In this document: one piece after another, positions 56,851-64,000 of the stretch
Position numbering within the stretch: position 1 is the stretch's first letter
How the letters are laid out: each line of letters opens with the position of its first letter
NCBI GenBank assembly: GCA_026119855.1
Contig: JAOWBW010002207.1
Coordinates: 92,995 to 156,994, forward strand
Reading direction: 5' to 3'
Origin: Campanula takesimana
Lineage: Eukaryota; Streptophyta; Magnoliopsida; Asterales; Campanulaceae
Length of the DNA: 64,000 nucleotides
Notes under the pieces: model-generated
The model's input: the letters and a program-made list of their open reading frames with translations, nothing else
Database searches by the model: none
What the model was told of the DNA's origin: nothing
Translations under genes and position numbers: made by a program

Positions 56851-56868
56851 TCCCCAGCAGAGTCACCA
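56851..56868 (-). other. primer binding site of G
   Basis: TGGTGACTCTGCTGGGGA on the minus strand, one base from the 5' LTR. Compared with D's site it has C-to-T at base 4 and C-to-T at base 10, both in former CpG positions. Confidence 0.75.
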
Positions 56869-56869
56869 C

Positions 56870-58128
56870 TGTAGATACCCCGGGGGACCACGGCTTGGCC
56901 TAGAGCGCGTGAATTACCCTAGGATGTCTATTTGATTTTAAGAGTCGCCACCTATGTTTTAGAGAACACAAGAAAAACCTAAAAAGAGCCAATTTTATAT
57001 ACAAAACCAGAGATTCGGGAAAGATGGGTTCGGGGTTAGGTGACGGAGTGGGAAGTACTTAAACACCCACTCCACCCCGCTTACGCGGGTCTTGCTACTT
57101 TTGGTGTTCTAATGAAAAATGTCCTTCAATTTAATTAAATAGAAACGTGCTAACAATTGTAATGAAAGAAAAGGGAAAATAAAGGGGAAATAAAATAGAA
57201 TTGCTTCATTTATTTAATGATAAATATTACATGTAACAAATAATGTTAAAGGATTACATTAAGAGATGAAGAGAAATTAACATGGTGAATTAAAGTTAAG
57301 ATTAAAATGCAGGGTGATAACCTTAACTAGCTTCAATATGTGAAGTAGTCATGTTGGTCATGTCCCATTAATGGGGATTGCATACATCAAGAAGAAGAAA
57401 ATAAAGGAAGAAAATGGAGTTGTACCTTGAGAAAGGGACTTGAAACCTTAACTTGAAAGTGTGTTGTTGTAATGAAATTGTTGTAGAACAATTTGTGTAT
57501 AGTCTTGTTACTAAGAACTCTTGTTGGAGAATTTGTGTATAGTGTAGTTTGTGTAAAGAAAAAGTGTTCAAGGTCAAGGTCCAAGAACTTGTGTATAGTT
57601 TTTGTAGAGAAGATGAAGTTGGTCCTTTTCTAAGGTAGAAATGAGAGGTTTAAATAGGGAGAAAAGAGAGGAAAAGATGGTCTTTCACCAATAAGAAAAT
57701 AAGGAAATTAAATAATAAAGATAAAATCAAAATAATAAAAAGAAATATTTAGTTTTAAAGACATGGCTAGAATATTGGGATTGGAGGTTACAAAACTAAG
57801 GGGATGAATGTGGATGTAAAAAAGAGTGTTTGTGACCAAGAAAATGAGGGAAAAAATACTGCAATCCGTAACTGCCAAAATGGGAAGCGCGCGTGTCCCG
57901 CTTTTAGGGCGAGACGCGCGCGCAGCCCACAAGAAGTGCCGGAGGCGCGCGAGTCTAAAAATGACGGAATGACAGAAAAGACTCAAAAGTTAATTCTGTT
58001 ACGCAATTTAGTCCAAAACTAACGGAATCAGTTAGGAACTTAACAGAAGTAACAGAAATTAACAAAAATAAGTAAAATAAAAATACTATGTATGCAATCG
58101 GGGAGAGGTCCAAGCCGGGGTGTCTACA
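56870..58128 (-). repeat. 5' LTR of G
   Basis: 1259 bp, TGTAGATACCCC...GTGTCTACA, followed by target duplication AAACC. It has a TATTTAAA box on the minus strand at 57649-57656 and a GCGC-rich block at 57884-57955. Confidence 0.93.
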
Positions 58129-58133
58129 AAACC

Positions 58134-58316
58134 CATATACCCCACTTTCAACTAAAAAGCCCTAATTTCACACTAGCACAATTGATCAATTAAAATGCTA
58201 GACATAAAAATTTTTATGAGACACAAAATGCACACATAAATGAATAAACAAATAATCAATAAATAAATAATTATTTACTACCAAGAAAATAGAGACGGGG
58301 TTTTCGGGTCGTTACA
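58134..58316 (-). repeat. right (5') LTR of B, terminal part
   Basis: Continues B's LTR after G and ends TTTTCGGGTCGTTACA. The target duplication AAAGA of B follows at 58317-58321. Confidence 0.93.
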
Positions 58317-58751
58317 AAAGAAGGCGGGAGCAACAGATGTCGTCATCATTGGAGATGTCGTCATCTTCAGAAGTACTCTTCACATTTGCTACCGAATTCA
58401 TTGGGATCCACATTGAATACTGATGAACTAGCGCCGCCAAAATCGAGGATCCTGGGACGTATAGGAGATAGTGAATCCACCCTCTCAGACAAGACTTGCT
58501 GCTCCTTCTGCATCTTCACCACGGCTTCGGCTATCAAGGATGTATTTTTCCCTGTTGATCCAACTGGTGCTTCATCTGCATAAGCATACTTTTGAGCTCA
58601 GAATCTAGAGTGGGAGTTTCTTGCCTGCCCCCAAAGGTGGAGGTGGTGGCAATCCACCAGAGCCAATCGTTGATGTCTTAGGACCGATGCCCCTAGATGA
58701 AGTATTAACACCACTGGTAGGACTGGTCGACTTTCCAATGCCGAAGATCAT
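58317..58751 (-). pseudogene. gag: element C gag, N-terminal part
   Basis: Minus-strand start Met at 58751 (MIFGIGKSTSPTSG), about 50 bp after the primer site. A Gly/Pro-rich stretch and a helical segment rich in Gln, Lys and Met (SMLMQMKHQLDQQ) follow, then SPIRPRILDFGG. A frameshift occurs near 58625 and others follow. The gene is cut by B at 58321 and continues at 32746. Confidence 0.75.
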
Positions 58752-58800
58752 GGGTTAAGTAGTCATCTTGAATAAACAACAATTCAATAGATTAAAAAAA

Positions 58801-58824
58801 CCAAGGGCCCCTCGGTGGGCGCCA
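58801..58824 (-). other. primer binding site of C
   Basis: TGGCGCCCACCGAGGGGCC on the minus strand, three bases from the 5' LTR. TGGCGCC starts are common in plant gypsy elements. The tRNA identity was not determined. Confidence 0.8.
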
Positions 58825-58827
58825 AAA

Positions 58828-59382
58828 TGTTTTCGTAGAAAAACAATGATGTATGGATTTTGGATCGATGATCAAAATTATGGAGGGACGAATTGAATTA
58901 ATGCTAAAGAATTGAGATAATCAAGATTACACAAAGATGTAACGAGGAAAGCCCTTGAGACAATGATCTCGCCGGCATAAAACCTCTGGAAGTGATTAAG
59001 AGCACCTTCCTTCCTAAACGTTTGTATTGATTTTCTTGTAGAGCTATGGAGTTTACAGAGTATATAATAGTGAGTGTGTAAGCGTGTGTGTTTGTGTATC
59101 CTAGCTTGGTTTAAATACAACTTAGAGATAAGAAACCTAATGCAAAATAACTAACTATCCTACAATCTCGGATCCTATCTTCAAGGAGTGGAGACGTGGT
59201 CAATGATGCCGTTGATGGTTGTTTCCATTGATTATCCACACGTGCCATTTTGTTGATTAATACCTGCAAGGATTATTAATAACATAGGGTATAAATAATA
59301 ATGTAACATATACCTGTTGCCCAAGATGTTGCAATCTGGGAGTAAATGAAGACGGGTACAACTTGAAATTTCACCCACAACA
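58828..59382 (-). repeat. 5' LTR of element C
   Basis: 555 bp, partner of 15025-15582. After it comes CCATT, against CCATG before the left LTR. Confidence 0.92.
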
Positions 59383-59529
59383 CCATTGCGAACAACTGCA
59401 CTGGCCCAGATCCAATATACTCGCTTCGTCTCACTCGAAATAGGATTCATAGTCAACTTAATAATACTTTGACCAATAATTTGAAGAAAATTAATGATGC
59501 AAATAAAAATTTGAAAATTGTTATTGTAT
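59383..59529 (-). other. acid phosphatase intron remainder next to C
   Basis: Non-coding sequence between exon 1 and the insertion of C. The expected donor at the exon end reads ATACAA where GTACAA would fit. No DxDxT motif is present here or in the matching left piece (14594-15024). Confidence 0.55.
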
Positions 59530-59772
59530 CTCTGAGTCAACCTTGTACTGGCCCCCAGTCATGTACTTAGCGATATATCTGACACATTCTTCGGGGATGA
59601 CTTCGAAATCTCTAAGGTTGTTCAGCTCCACATTCATCCTCCAACCCTCGCAATAGTTTCTCAATGTGATCTTGAGCCCATTTTTGGTAGTTCTTTGATT
59701 CAAGATGTTCCAATCTGCAGATGCTAAGCTACTGAAAAGGCATAAAGTGGTAAGAAGAAGAAGTTTTGCCAT
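59530..59772 (-). CDS. acid phosphatase (HAD class IIIB / VSP-like), first exon
   Basis: 81 codons on the minus strand. The start at 59772 (MAKLLLLTTLCLFSSLASA) gives a clear signal peptide of about 19 residues; an in-frame Met nine codons upstream would spoil it. The mature part reads WNILNQ, LRNYCEGWRMNVELNNLRDF and PEECVRYIAKYMTGGQYKVDSE, characteristic of the plant acid phosphatase/VSP family before the HAD catalytic core. The exon with the nucleophile DxDxT is not found. A later exon lies at 14415-14593, beyond the 44-kb insertion. Probably a dead gene, but exon 1 itself is undamaged. Confidence 0.8.
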
Positions 59773-59820
59773 TTTGTTGAAGACTGGAAATAGAGTCAAC
59801 TGAAAAGGGAAATCAAGTCA

Positions 59821-59827
59821 TTAAATA
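59821..59827 (-). promoter_or_regulatory. candidate TATA box of the acid phosphatase gene
   Basis: TATTTAA on the minus strand, about 50 bp upstream of the start codon, giving a 5' leader of roughly 20 bp. Confidence 0.4.
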
Positions 59828-60138
59828 GGGGTTAAGAGTTAATTTCATTGTGTACCCCTGAGATTTGGAGAAGTACCATTACCCCTTAAGGTTTGATTGT
59901 GTCTTACTTTCCCCTTCCTGTCAACTTTACTGAACCGCACTTGCAAAATGAAAACCAAATAATAAAATGGAAAAATTTTACTGTATTACACAATGTAAAT
60001 TATTCGTTGAAATGACAAAAAAAAAAAAACATTCTTAATGTAAGTTTTATATGCTTATAAAAATAAGATTATCTTTATATTAGAATAAAAAGGAACAAAA
60101 TCAATTAAATTACGAAATTAAAAAATGTTTTTGTGGCC
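59828..60138. other. upstream region of the acid phosphatase gene
   Basis: AT-rich sequence with an A-run near 60017-60029 and no repeat or ORF that I can support. Confidence 0.5.
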
Positions 60139-60146
60139 CTAGGGCC

Positions 60147-60471
60147 TAGGGATGGCCAAAACGGTTCCGGACCCAGTTCCGGTTCGGAACCACCGGTTCC
60201 GGTTCGGCATATGGGTAATCCTTAACCGGCCCGCGCTTACCACCGGTTCCGGTTCGGTCCGGTCCGGTACGGTTCCGGTCCCCCCCTTTAAAAATTATTG
60301 AAAAACAGGGATTTTTGGTCCGGTTCCGGTTCGCCATTTATGTGAACCTGAACCGGCCCGGATAACTTACGGTTCCGGTTACTCCGGTTCCGGTTTACTC
60401 CCCGGTTAGCTCCGGTCCGGGCTTTTCGGTCCGGTCCGTGGTCTGGTTCCGGTCCGGTTTGGCCATCCCTA
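60147..60471. mobile_element. hAT-type MITE with CCGGTT arrays
   Basis: 325 bp. The left end TAGGGATGGCCAAAACGG and the right end, read in reverse complement, TAGGGATGGCCAAACCGG form an 18-bp terminal inverted repeat with one mismatch. Perfect 8-bp target duplications CTAGGGCC lie at 60139-60146 and 60472-60479. An 8-bp duplication points to the hAT superfamily. The interior is built of GGTTCCGGTTCGG-type repeats in both orientations. Open frames through it are artefacts of the repeats. Confidence 0.93.
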
Positions 60472-60479
60472 CTAGGGCC

Positions 60480-60562
60480 CTTTAGTCTAATGCATGTCAT
60501 ACAAGGACGAGGCATTTGCAAAACCTATGAAAGCCCCTTAACTTTCCATTGTCGTGTATGCC
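60480..60562. other. spacer between hAT MITE and element E
   Basis: Nothing recognisable in these bases. Confidence 0.4.
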
Positions 60563-61080
60563 TGTTATGGGTGAAAATTTATCAAAGTGACGACATCTCA
60601 ATACGCTGACATCCTGAACTAATTACTTTGGTAGGTAATTATTTACATTATTTTTTACTGTGATATTAATATTTATTTTACAGGTAATAAAACGTGTTGA
60701 AAAAGTTCTCTTCAAACGGCACAAGGGACGTGGTCAAGATAAGGGATAAAGAACCTTGATTTTAGGGACTTAGTTATATTAGATTAAGCTATGTTGTAAT
60801 CCTTATATAAAAAAGGAGCTATAATGCGGAACACCAACACACACAATACACCTACTGCTTCTTGTACTCCGCCATAGCTCACAATCGTTGTAACCACAAA
60901 AAGAATTAATCCAACCGTTCCGGGGTGATAGGTGCTCAGAAACACCTCCCGAGGTTTTGTGCCGGCGAGATAGTTTTCTCAAGGGCTTTCCTCGTATACA
61001 TTAACGTGTCATTATCATCCTTCATCTCCATCCATCAATTATATTCCATTGTGCCCTCCTAATCCTAAATCCGAAGTCTA
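60563..61080 (+). repeat. 5' LTR of E (right end uncertain)
   Basis: Starts TGTTATGGGTGAAAA and shares GAGGTTTTGTGCCGGCGAGA and CTCAAGGGCTTTCCTCG with C's LTR (minus strand). It has a TATA box TATATAAA at 60804-60811. The right boundary is not clear and no primer site could be seen after it. Confidence 0.7.
60804..60811 (+). promoter_or_regulatory. TATA box of E LTR
   Basis: TATATAAA in CCTTATATAAAAAAGG, followed by a leader rich in ACACAC/ACACCA. Confidence 0.55.
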
Positions 61081-61124
61081 AACACTTTTTCTAGTTGATT
61101 TGATTCCCATTCTTTTATCACCGA

Positions 61125-62034
61125 AGGTGCTAATTGGTCAAGATGTACCAGCAGAGTATGAAGAAGAACTGATCAATCTTTTAAAGGAAAGGGTCAAGAG
61201 CTTTGCCTGAAAACACGAAAACATGACAGGAATTAGCAAAGACGTCATAAAACACAAGCTTAACATAGATCCATCCTTCATACCGGTGCGCCAAAAAAGA
61301 AGGAAGTTTGCTCAAGAAAGGAACCAGATTATCCAGGAAGAAGTTGACAGGTTGCTAATAGCAAAGATGATCAGAGAGGTAGAATATCCAAGATGGTTAT
61401 CCAATGTTGTTGTGGTTGAGAAAGGAATGGTAAATGGAGAGTTTCTGTTGACTTCACGGACCTGAACAAAGCATGCCCTAAGGATCCCTTTCCTCTTCCG
61501 CACATTGACGCCTTGGTAGATGCTACGGAAGGACATGAGATCTTGACATTCATGGACGCATCCTCAGGATTTCAGCAGATCTAGTGAAGCCATCCGATCA
61601 AGAAGACACAGCCTTCATTACACCCACAGGTATATATTGTTATATTGCTATGCCATTTGGACTAAGAAATACAGGTGCAACATACGAGAGGCTTGTCAAT
61701 ATGATGTTCATGGACCAGATTGGGGACACCATGGAGGTCTACATCGATGATATGGTAGTCAAGTCGAAGAAAGCCGAAAACCATGTCTGAGACCTAACTT
61801 AAGCATTTGACATCCTGGATGCATTCAATATGAAGCTGAATCCAACAAAGTGAAACTTCAGCATGAAATCTGGAAAATTCCTAGGTACATGGTGACACAA
61901 ATAGGAATAGAAGCAAGTCCAGAACAGATAAGAGCAATCCTCAACCTGACATCACAAAGATTGACAGGAAAGGTAGCAGCCCTCAACAGATTTATCTCAA
62001 AATCCTCAGAAAGGTGCAAGCCATTCTACGATAT
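61125..62034 (+). pseudogene. pol: element E reverse transcriptase, first part
   Basis: Corresponds to C's pol from KVLIGEDVP onward. It shows HKLNIDPSFIPV, AQERNQIIQEEVD, FMDASSGFQQ, FGLRNTGATYE and VYIDDMVVKS. Stops and shifts occur at 61208-61210 (TGA where C has Trp), about 61430, about 61580, 61788 and 61852. It ends at GATAT (62030-62034), the target duplication of the solo LTR. Confidence 0.88.
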
Positions 62035-62874
62035 TGTTGGAGATTATGCCCTAGGCCCTTGAGAAGGCCTTGCGTTACATCATGTTCTCTTTGTTATGGA
62101 GATAACAACCTTGGATTATTATATGTTTTGCATGTTTATTATAATAGTCCCCCGTCCCTAGCACTTATAAAGAGCTAGCATGAGTTTAATGGATAATCAT
62201 ATGATGATTATAGCGCATAGGATGCGGATTAAACTTATGGGTACATGTTGGAGAACATGTACTGGACATGACCCACCTATGAGATTTATGTCATGGTCAA
62301 ATGTCATAATTAAGTATCATAATAGTCATATCATTTGATATCCTTAGACCTGAGATTATCATGGTCTTCCACATGATGAACATTATGTTTGACGTACTCA
62401 AACGCTACCCCCTAACCGGGTGGTTATAAAGGCTATGATTGGCATAATCGGATTCTTGTAGGGAAGAATGATAAGTCAAGATGGAATTTGTCCCTCCTCA
62501 AGAGAGATATCTACTTAGGCCACTCGTAGAGTGAGATTGATGAAATGCGTGGCCATGCTCAAATGAATTGATGTGATCAATGTCATTTGCTCATATCAAT
62601 CTACTCAAGATCGAGAAAGCATTGAACAATATAAGTTGACGTGGACCATGACTTATGTTCAATATGATATCTTGTGACAAAGGATTGTGATATTTCTATA
62701 AGGATAACGAACTTCGTTAAGTTATATTAATTGGGTAGTCATGATGGCTTGCTAGAGTCCGCTTATGACTTATGAGTTTGACCTTGGTTGGACTCGTTAC
62801 CAACTTGATATAATCCTATGGGGTCACACACAAAAGAACGAATCAGAAAAAGGCAAAGGCTGAGTTTCTGGCGA

Positions 62875-63025
62875 GCACGGCCGTGCCAGTTATAAAGCAC
62901 GACCGTGCAAATGGTTTGGCACGACCGTGCCAGTTATAAAGCTCGACCGTGCCAGAATTCAACTTGGGCATGTCTTGTTCGAACCAAGTGGCATGGTCGT
63001 GCCACTTGGTGAGCACGACCGTGCC
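62875..63025. promoter_or_regulatory. six CpG-rich interrupted palindromes in the solo LTR
   Basis: GCACG-GC-CGTGC (62875-62886), GCACG-AC-CGTGC (62897-62908), GGCACG-AC-CGTGCC (62918-62931), and variants at 62941-62953, 62990-63003 and 63013-63025. The block holds the same position relative to the TATA box as the H cluster but has unrelated arm sequence. Confidence 0.75.
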
Positions 63026-63110
63026 AGAGTTTCTGGAGCCAGATTTTGGTAAGTTTAATTGGGTGACGGGATTAGGTCTTAAGGGTCCTTAAGGGTTAAG
63101 GATTCTTGAG

Positions 63111-63118
63111 TATAAATA
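63111..63118 (+). promoter_or_regulatory. TATA box of the solo LTR
   Basis: TATAAATA, 86 bp after the last palindrome, corresponding to TATAAAAA in H's LTR. Confidence 0.6.
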
Positions 63119-63498
63119 ATCTTTCTTCACCAGCCATTAAACTAATGCAACACATATGTTTGAGAAAACTGTGTTTTCTAATGGGTCTAGCAATCCAAAT
63201 CTAGAATCGTTCTAGATATTCGTTCGCGTGTGGATACACATAGAGGATGTTTTCTTTAGCATCTCAAGTTCGTGTTCCTGTGATCCTGATCCAAAGAACG
63301 TGAGGAACGAGGAGATCAAATCTTGAAGCTTGAAGACTTGAAGATTTAAAGATCCGAAAAATCTTAAACGCTTAACATGGTTAGTATTCTAAATTCATCT
63401 TGCTATTATTTAATCATCATGAATGGATCTTGGGGGCTTTGGGTTTTGTTGATTGTTATCGCTTTCTTCCGCTGCGCATGTTGCATCGTAACCCAACA

Positions 63499-63617
63499 GA
63501 TATCTTGAAGAATAATAGCATATTCGAGTGGACAGAACAACATGAGAAGGAATTCAGGAATTGAAACAGTACCTATCGACACCCCCGTTGCTGTCCAAAC
63601 CTCAGGAATTGAAACAG
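63499..63617 (+). pseudogene. pol: element E RT/RNase H, second part
   Basis: Continues the pol frame after the solo LTR (ILKNNSIFEWTEQHEKEF-type sequence). It ends at 63602. A 15-base word CAGGAATTGAAACAG, present at 63555-63569, is then repeated at 63603-63617 at the junction with the inverted LTR. Confidence 0.7.
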
Positions 63618-64000
63618 ATATCCTTGATGCCTTTGATTTTGCAACCTTGAATTCGATAGAAGCTTGAAATCTTGATCACGAACAAAGCAAGAATCACGAA
63701 CTTTGAAGATGATAAGTTTCACCCTCTAGCGGTATCCACACGCGAACGAATATCAAGAACACTTGATCTTGGTTGCTAGACCGAATTATGAAACACGTTT
63801 CATAATAAATATGAACTATATGGAATTTTCTTTGTGTATAATTTTGTTCTTCAATCTAGGATTTCTTAGACCAAAATAAAAACCCTCTCAACTCTTTGGA
63901 GGCTTGCACAAACATTAGAGCTGAGTGTTGGCCGAATTTTGATGTTTATACACAAGTAAGACCTATTCCAAATAGGAAACTTGTGTTAAAACGTCTAAAA
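63618..64000 (-). repeat. inverted Copia LTR fragment, H family relative
   Basis: Reverse complement matches H's LTR from about 1050 to 1410 (for example CCTATTTGGAATAGGTCTTA and TGTGGATACCGCTAGAGGGTG). It continues past the window edge. The expected LTR terminus is missing at the junction. Confidence 0.8.

Larger units (their letters stand above)
48930..58128 (-). mobile_element. non-autonomous Tat/Ogre-like element G
   Basis: LTRs 48930-50200 and 56870-58128 with perfect target duplications AAACC (48925-48929, 58129-58133), inserted in B's right LTR. Primer site and LTR start (TGTAGATACCCC read on the plus strand) resemble element D. The 6.7-kb internal part has a damaged gag next to the primer site, then about 4.4 kb with no protease, RT, RNase H or integrase, including a minisatellite near the 3' LTR. 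It therefore depends on another element for mobility. Confidence 0.93.
32747..58316 (-). mobile_element. non-autonomous LTR element B hosting A and G
   Basis: LTR element with target duplication AAAGA at 32742-32746 and 58317-58321, inserted in C's gag. LTRs of about 2.9 kb flank only 2.5 kb of internal sequence (43707-46229) without gag or pol. The primer site is initiator-Met type, on the minus strand. Its LTRs resemble those of Tekay-type element A in layout, several sequence blocks and the terminal sequence, so B may be a derivative moved by A-type enzymes. The left LTR is split by A and has lost about 0.6 kb; the right LTR is split by G. Confidence 0.92.
15025..59382 (-). mobile_element. 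Tat/Retand-type Ty3/gypsy element C hosting F and B
   Basis: A minus-strand gypsy element with LTRs 15025-15582 and 58828-59382, spread over 44 kb by nested insertions. Without F, B and their target duplications its own length is about 9.3 kb. Order on the minus strand: LTR, primer site, gag, protease, RT, RNase H plus a second RNase H, integrase, spacer, an antisense spliced ORF, polypurine tract, LTR. Dual RNase H and an antisense extra ORF mark the Tat lineage. The flanks are CCATG and CCATT, a target duplication with one mismatch. It sits in an acid phosphatase intron. Confidence 0.93.
62035..63498 (+). repeat. Copia solo LTR, relative of H's LTR
   Basis: 1464 bp, TGTTGGAGATTATGCC...ACCCAACA, with target duplications GATAT (62030-62034, 63499-63503) and no internal region. 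It is homologous to H's LTR along most of its length (for example ACTGGACATGACCC and GCTGCGCATGTT). It is a product of LTR-LTR recombination. Confidence 0.95.
60563..63617 (+). mobile_element. rearranged Tat-type Ty3/gypsy element E
   Basis: Plus-strand remnant related to C: an LTR (60563 to about 61080) followed almost directly by RT sequence (61125-62034), so gag and protease are missing. RT is split by a Copia solo LTR and resumes at 63499 for about 100 bp. It then ends at a junction with an inverted Copia LTR. Confidence 0.8.

Noticed and set aside
60146..60521. Minus-strand open frames rich in NRTGP / PDRTGTG words
   Set aside because: They are translations of the CCGGTT repeats of the hAT MITE; the frame depends only on repeat phase.

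Overview
This is a stretch of plant nuclear DNA, probably from a dicot, made almost entirely of LTR retrotransposons inserted into one another. The plant assignment rests on Ty1/copia and Ty3/gypsy lineages typical of plants (Tekay-type chromovirus; Tat-type elements with two RNase H domains and an antisense extra ORF), initiator-Met primer sites, Stowaway and hAT MITEs, and fragments of an intron-containing acid phosphatase gene of the vegetative-storage-protein (VSP) type. The species cannot be told. No bacterial, organellar, rRNA, tRNA or CRISPR feature is seen.

Layout. (1) 1-12722: the 5' part of a minus-strand Tat/Ogre-like element (D; LTR 10330-12722). Its gag gene is split by a Copia element H (45-8563, TSD GTGGC). 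(2) 12723-14395: unassigned sequence ending in an LTR-like fragment. (3) 14415-59772: a minus-strand acid phosphatase gene, first exon at 59530-59772 and a later exon at 14415-14593, with a Stowaway MITE (14609-14879) in the intron. The intron also holds Tat/Retand-type gypsy element C (15025-59382). C carries Copia F (19226-28734, TSD GAACC) inside its integrase and element B (32747-58316, TSD AAAGA) inside its gag. B has no coding capacity; its left LTR carries Tekay-type element A (34788-43521, 1489-codon open gag-pol), and its right LTR carries a pol-less Tat/Ogre-like element G (48930-58128, TSD AAACC). The insertion is therefore four levels deep: gene > C > B > A or G. (4) 59800-60562: the gene's upstream side with a hAT-type MITE (60147-60471, 8-bp TSD). 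(5) 60563-64000: a rearranged Tat-type element E on the plus strand, its reverse transcriptase split by a Copia solo LTR (62035-63498, TSD GATAT) and then joined to an inverted Copia LTR fragment.

How it works together. Almost every coding region is broken. Only A keeps a full-length open polyprotein, and even there the first catalytic aspartate of the reverse transcriptase is replaced by tyrosine. B and G look non-autonomous. B shares LTR architecture and primer site with A, and G shares LTR and primer-site features with D. By-eye LTR differences (A lowest, H intermediate, C and F highest) broadly agree with the nesting order.

The signal I find most worth following is not a gene. Several LTR families carry clusters of short, CpG-rich interrupted palindromes with 5-6-bp arms around a 2-bp centre. 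The arm sequence differs between families while the architecture stays the same, even between the related LTRs of H and the solo LTR. I see no evidence for a new multi-gene system.
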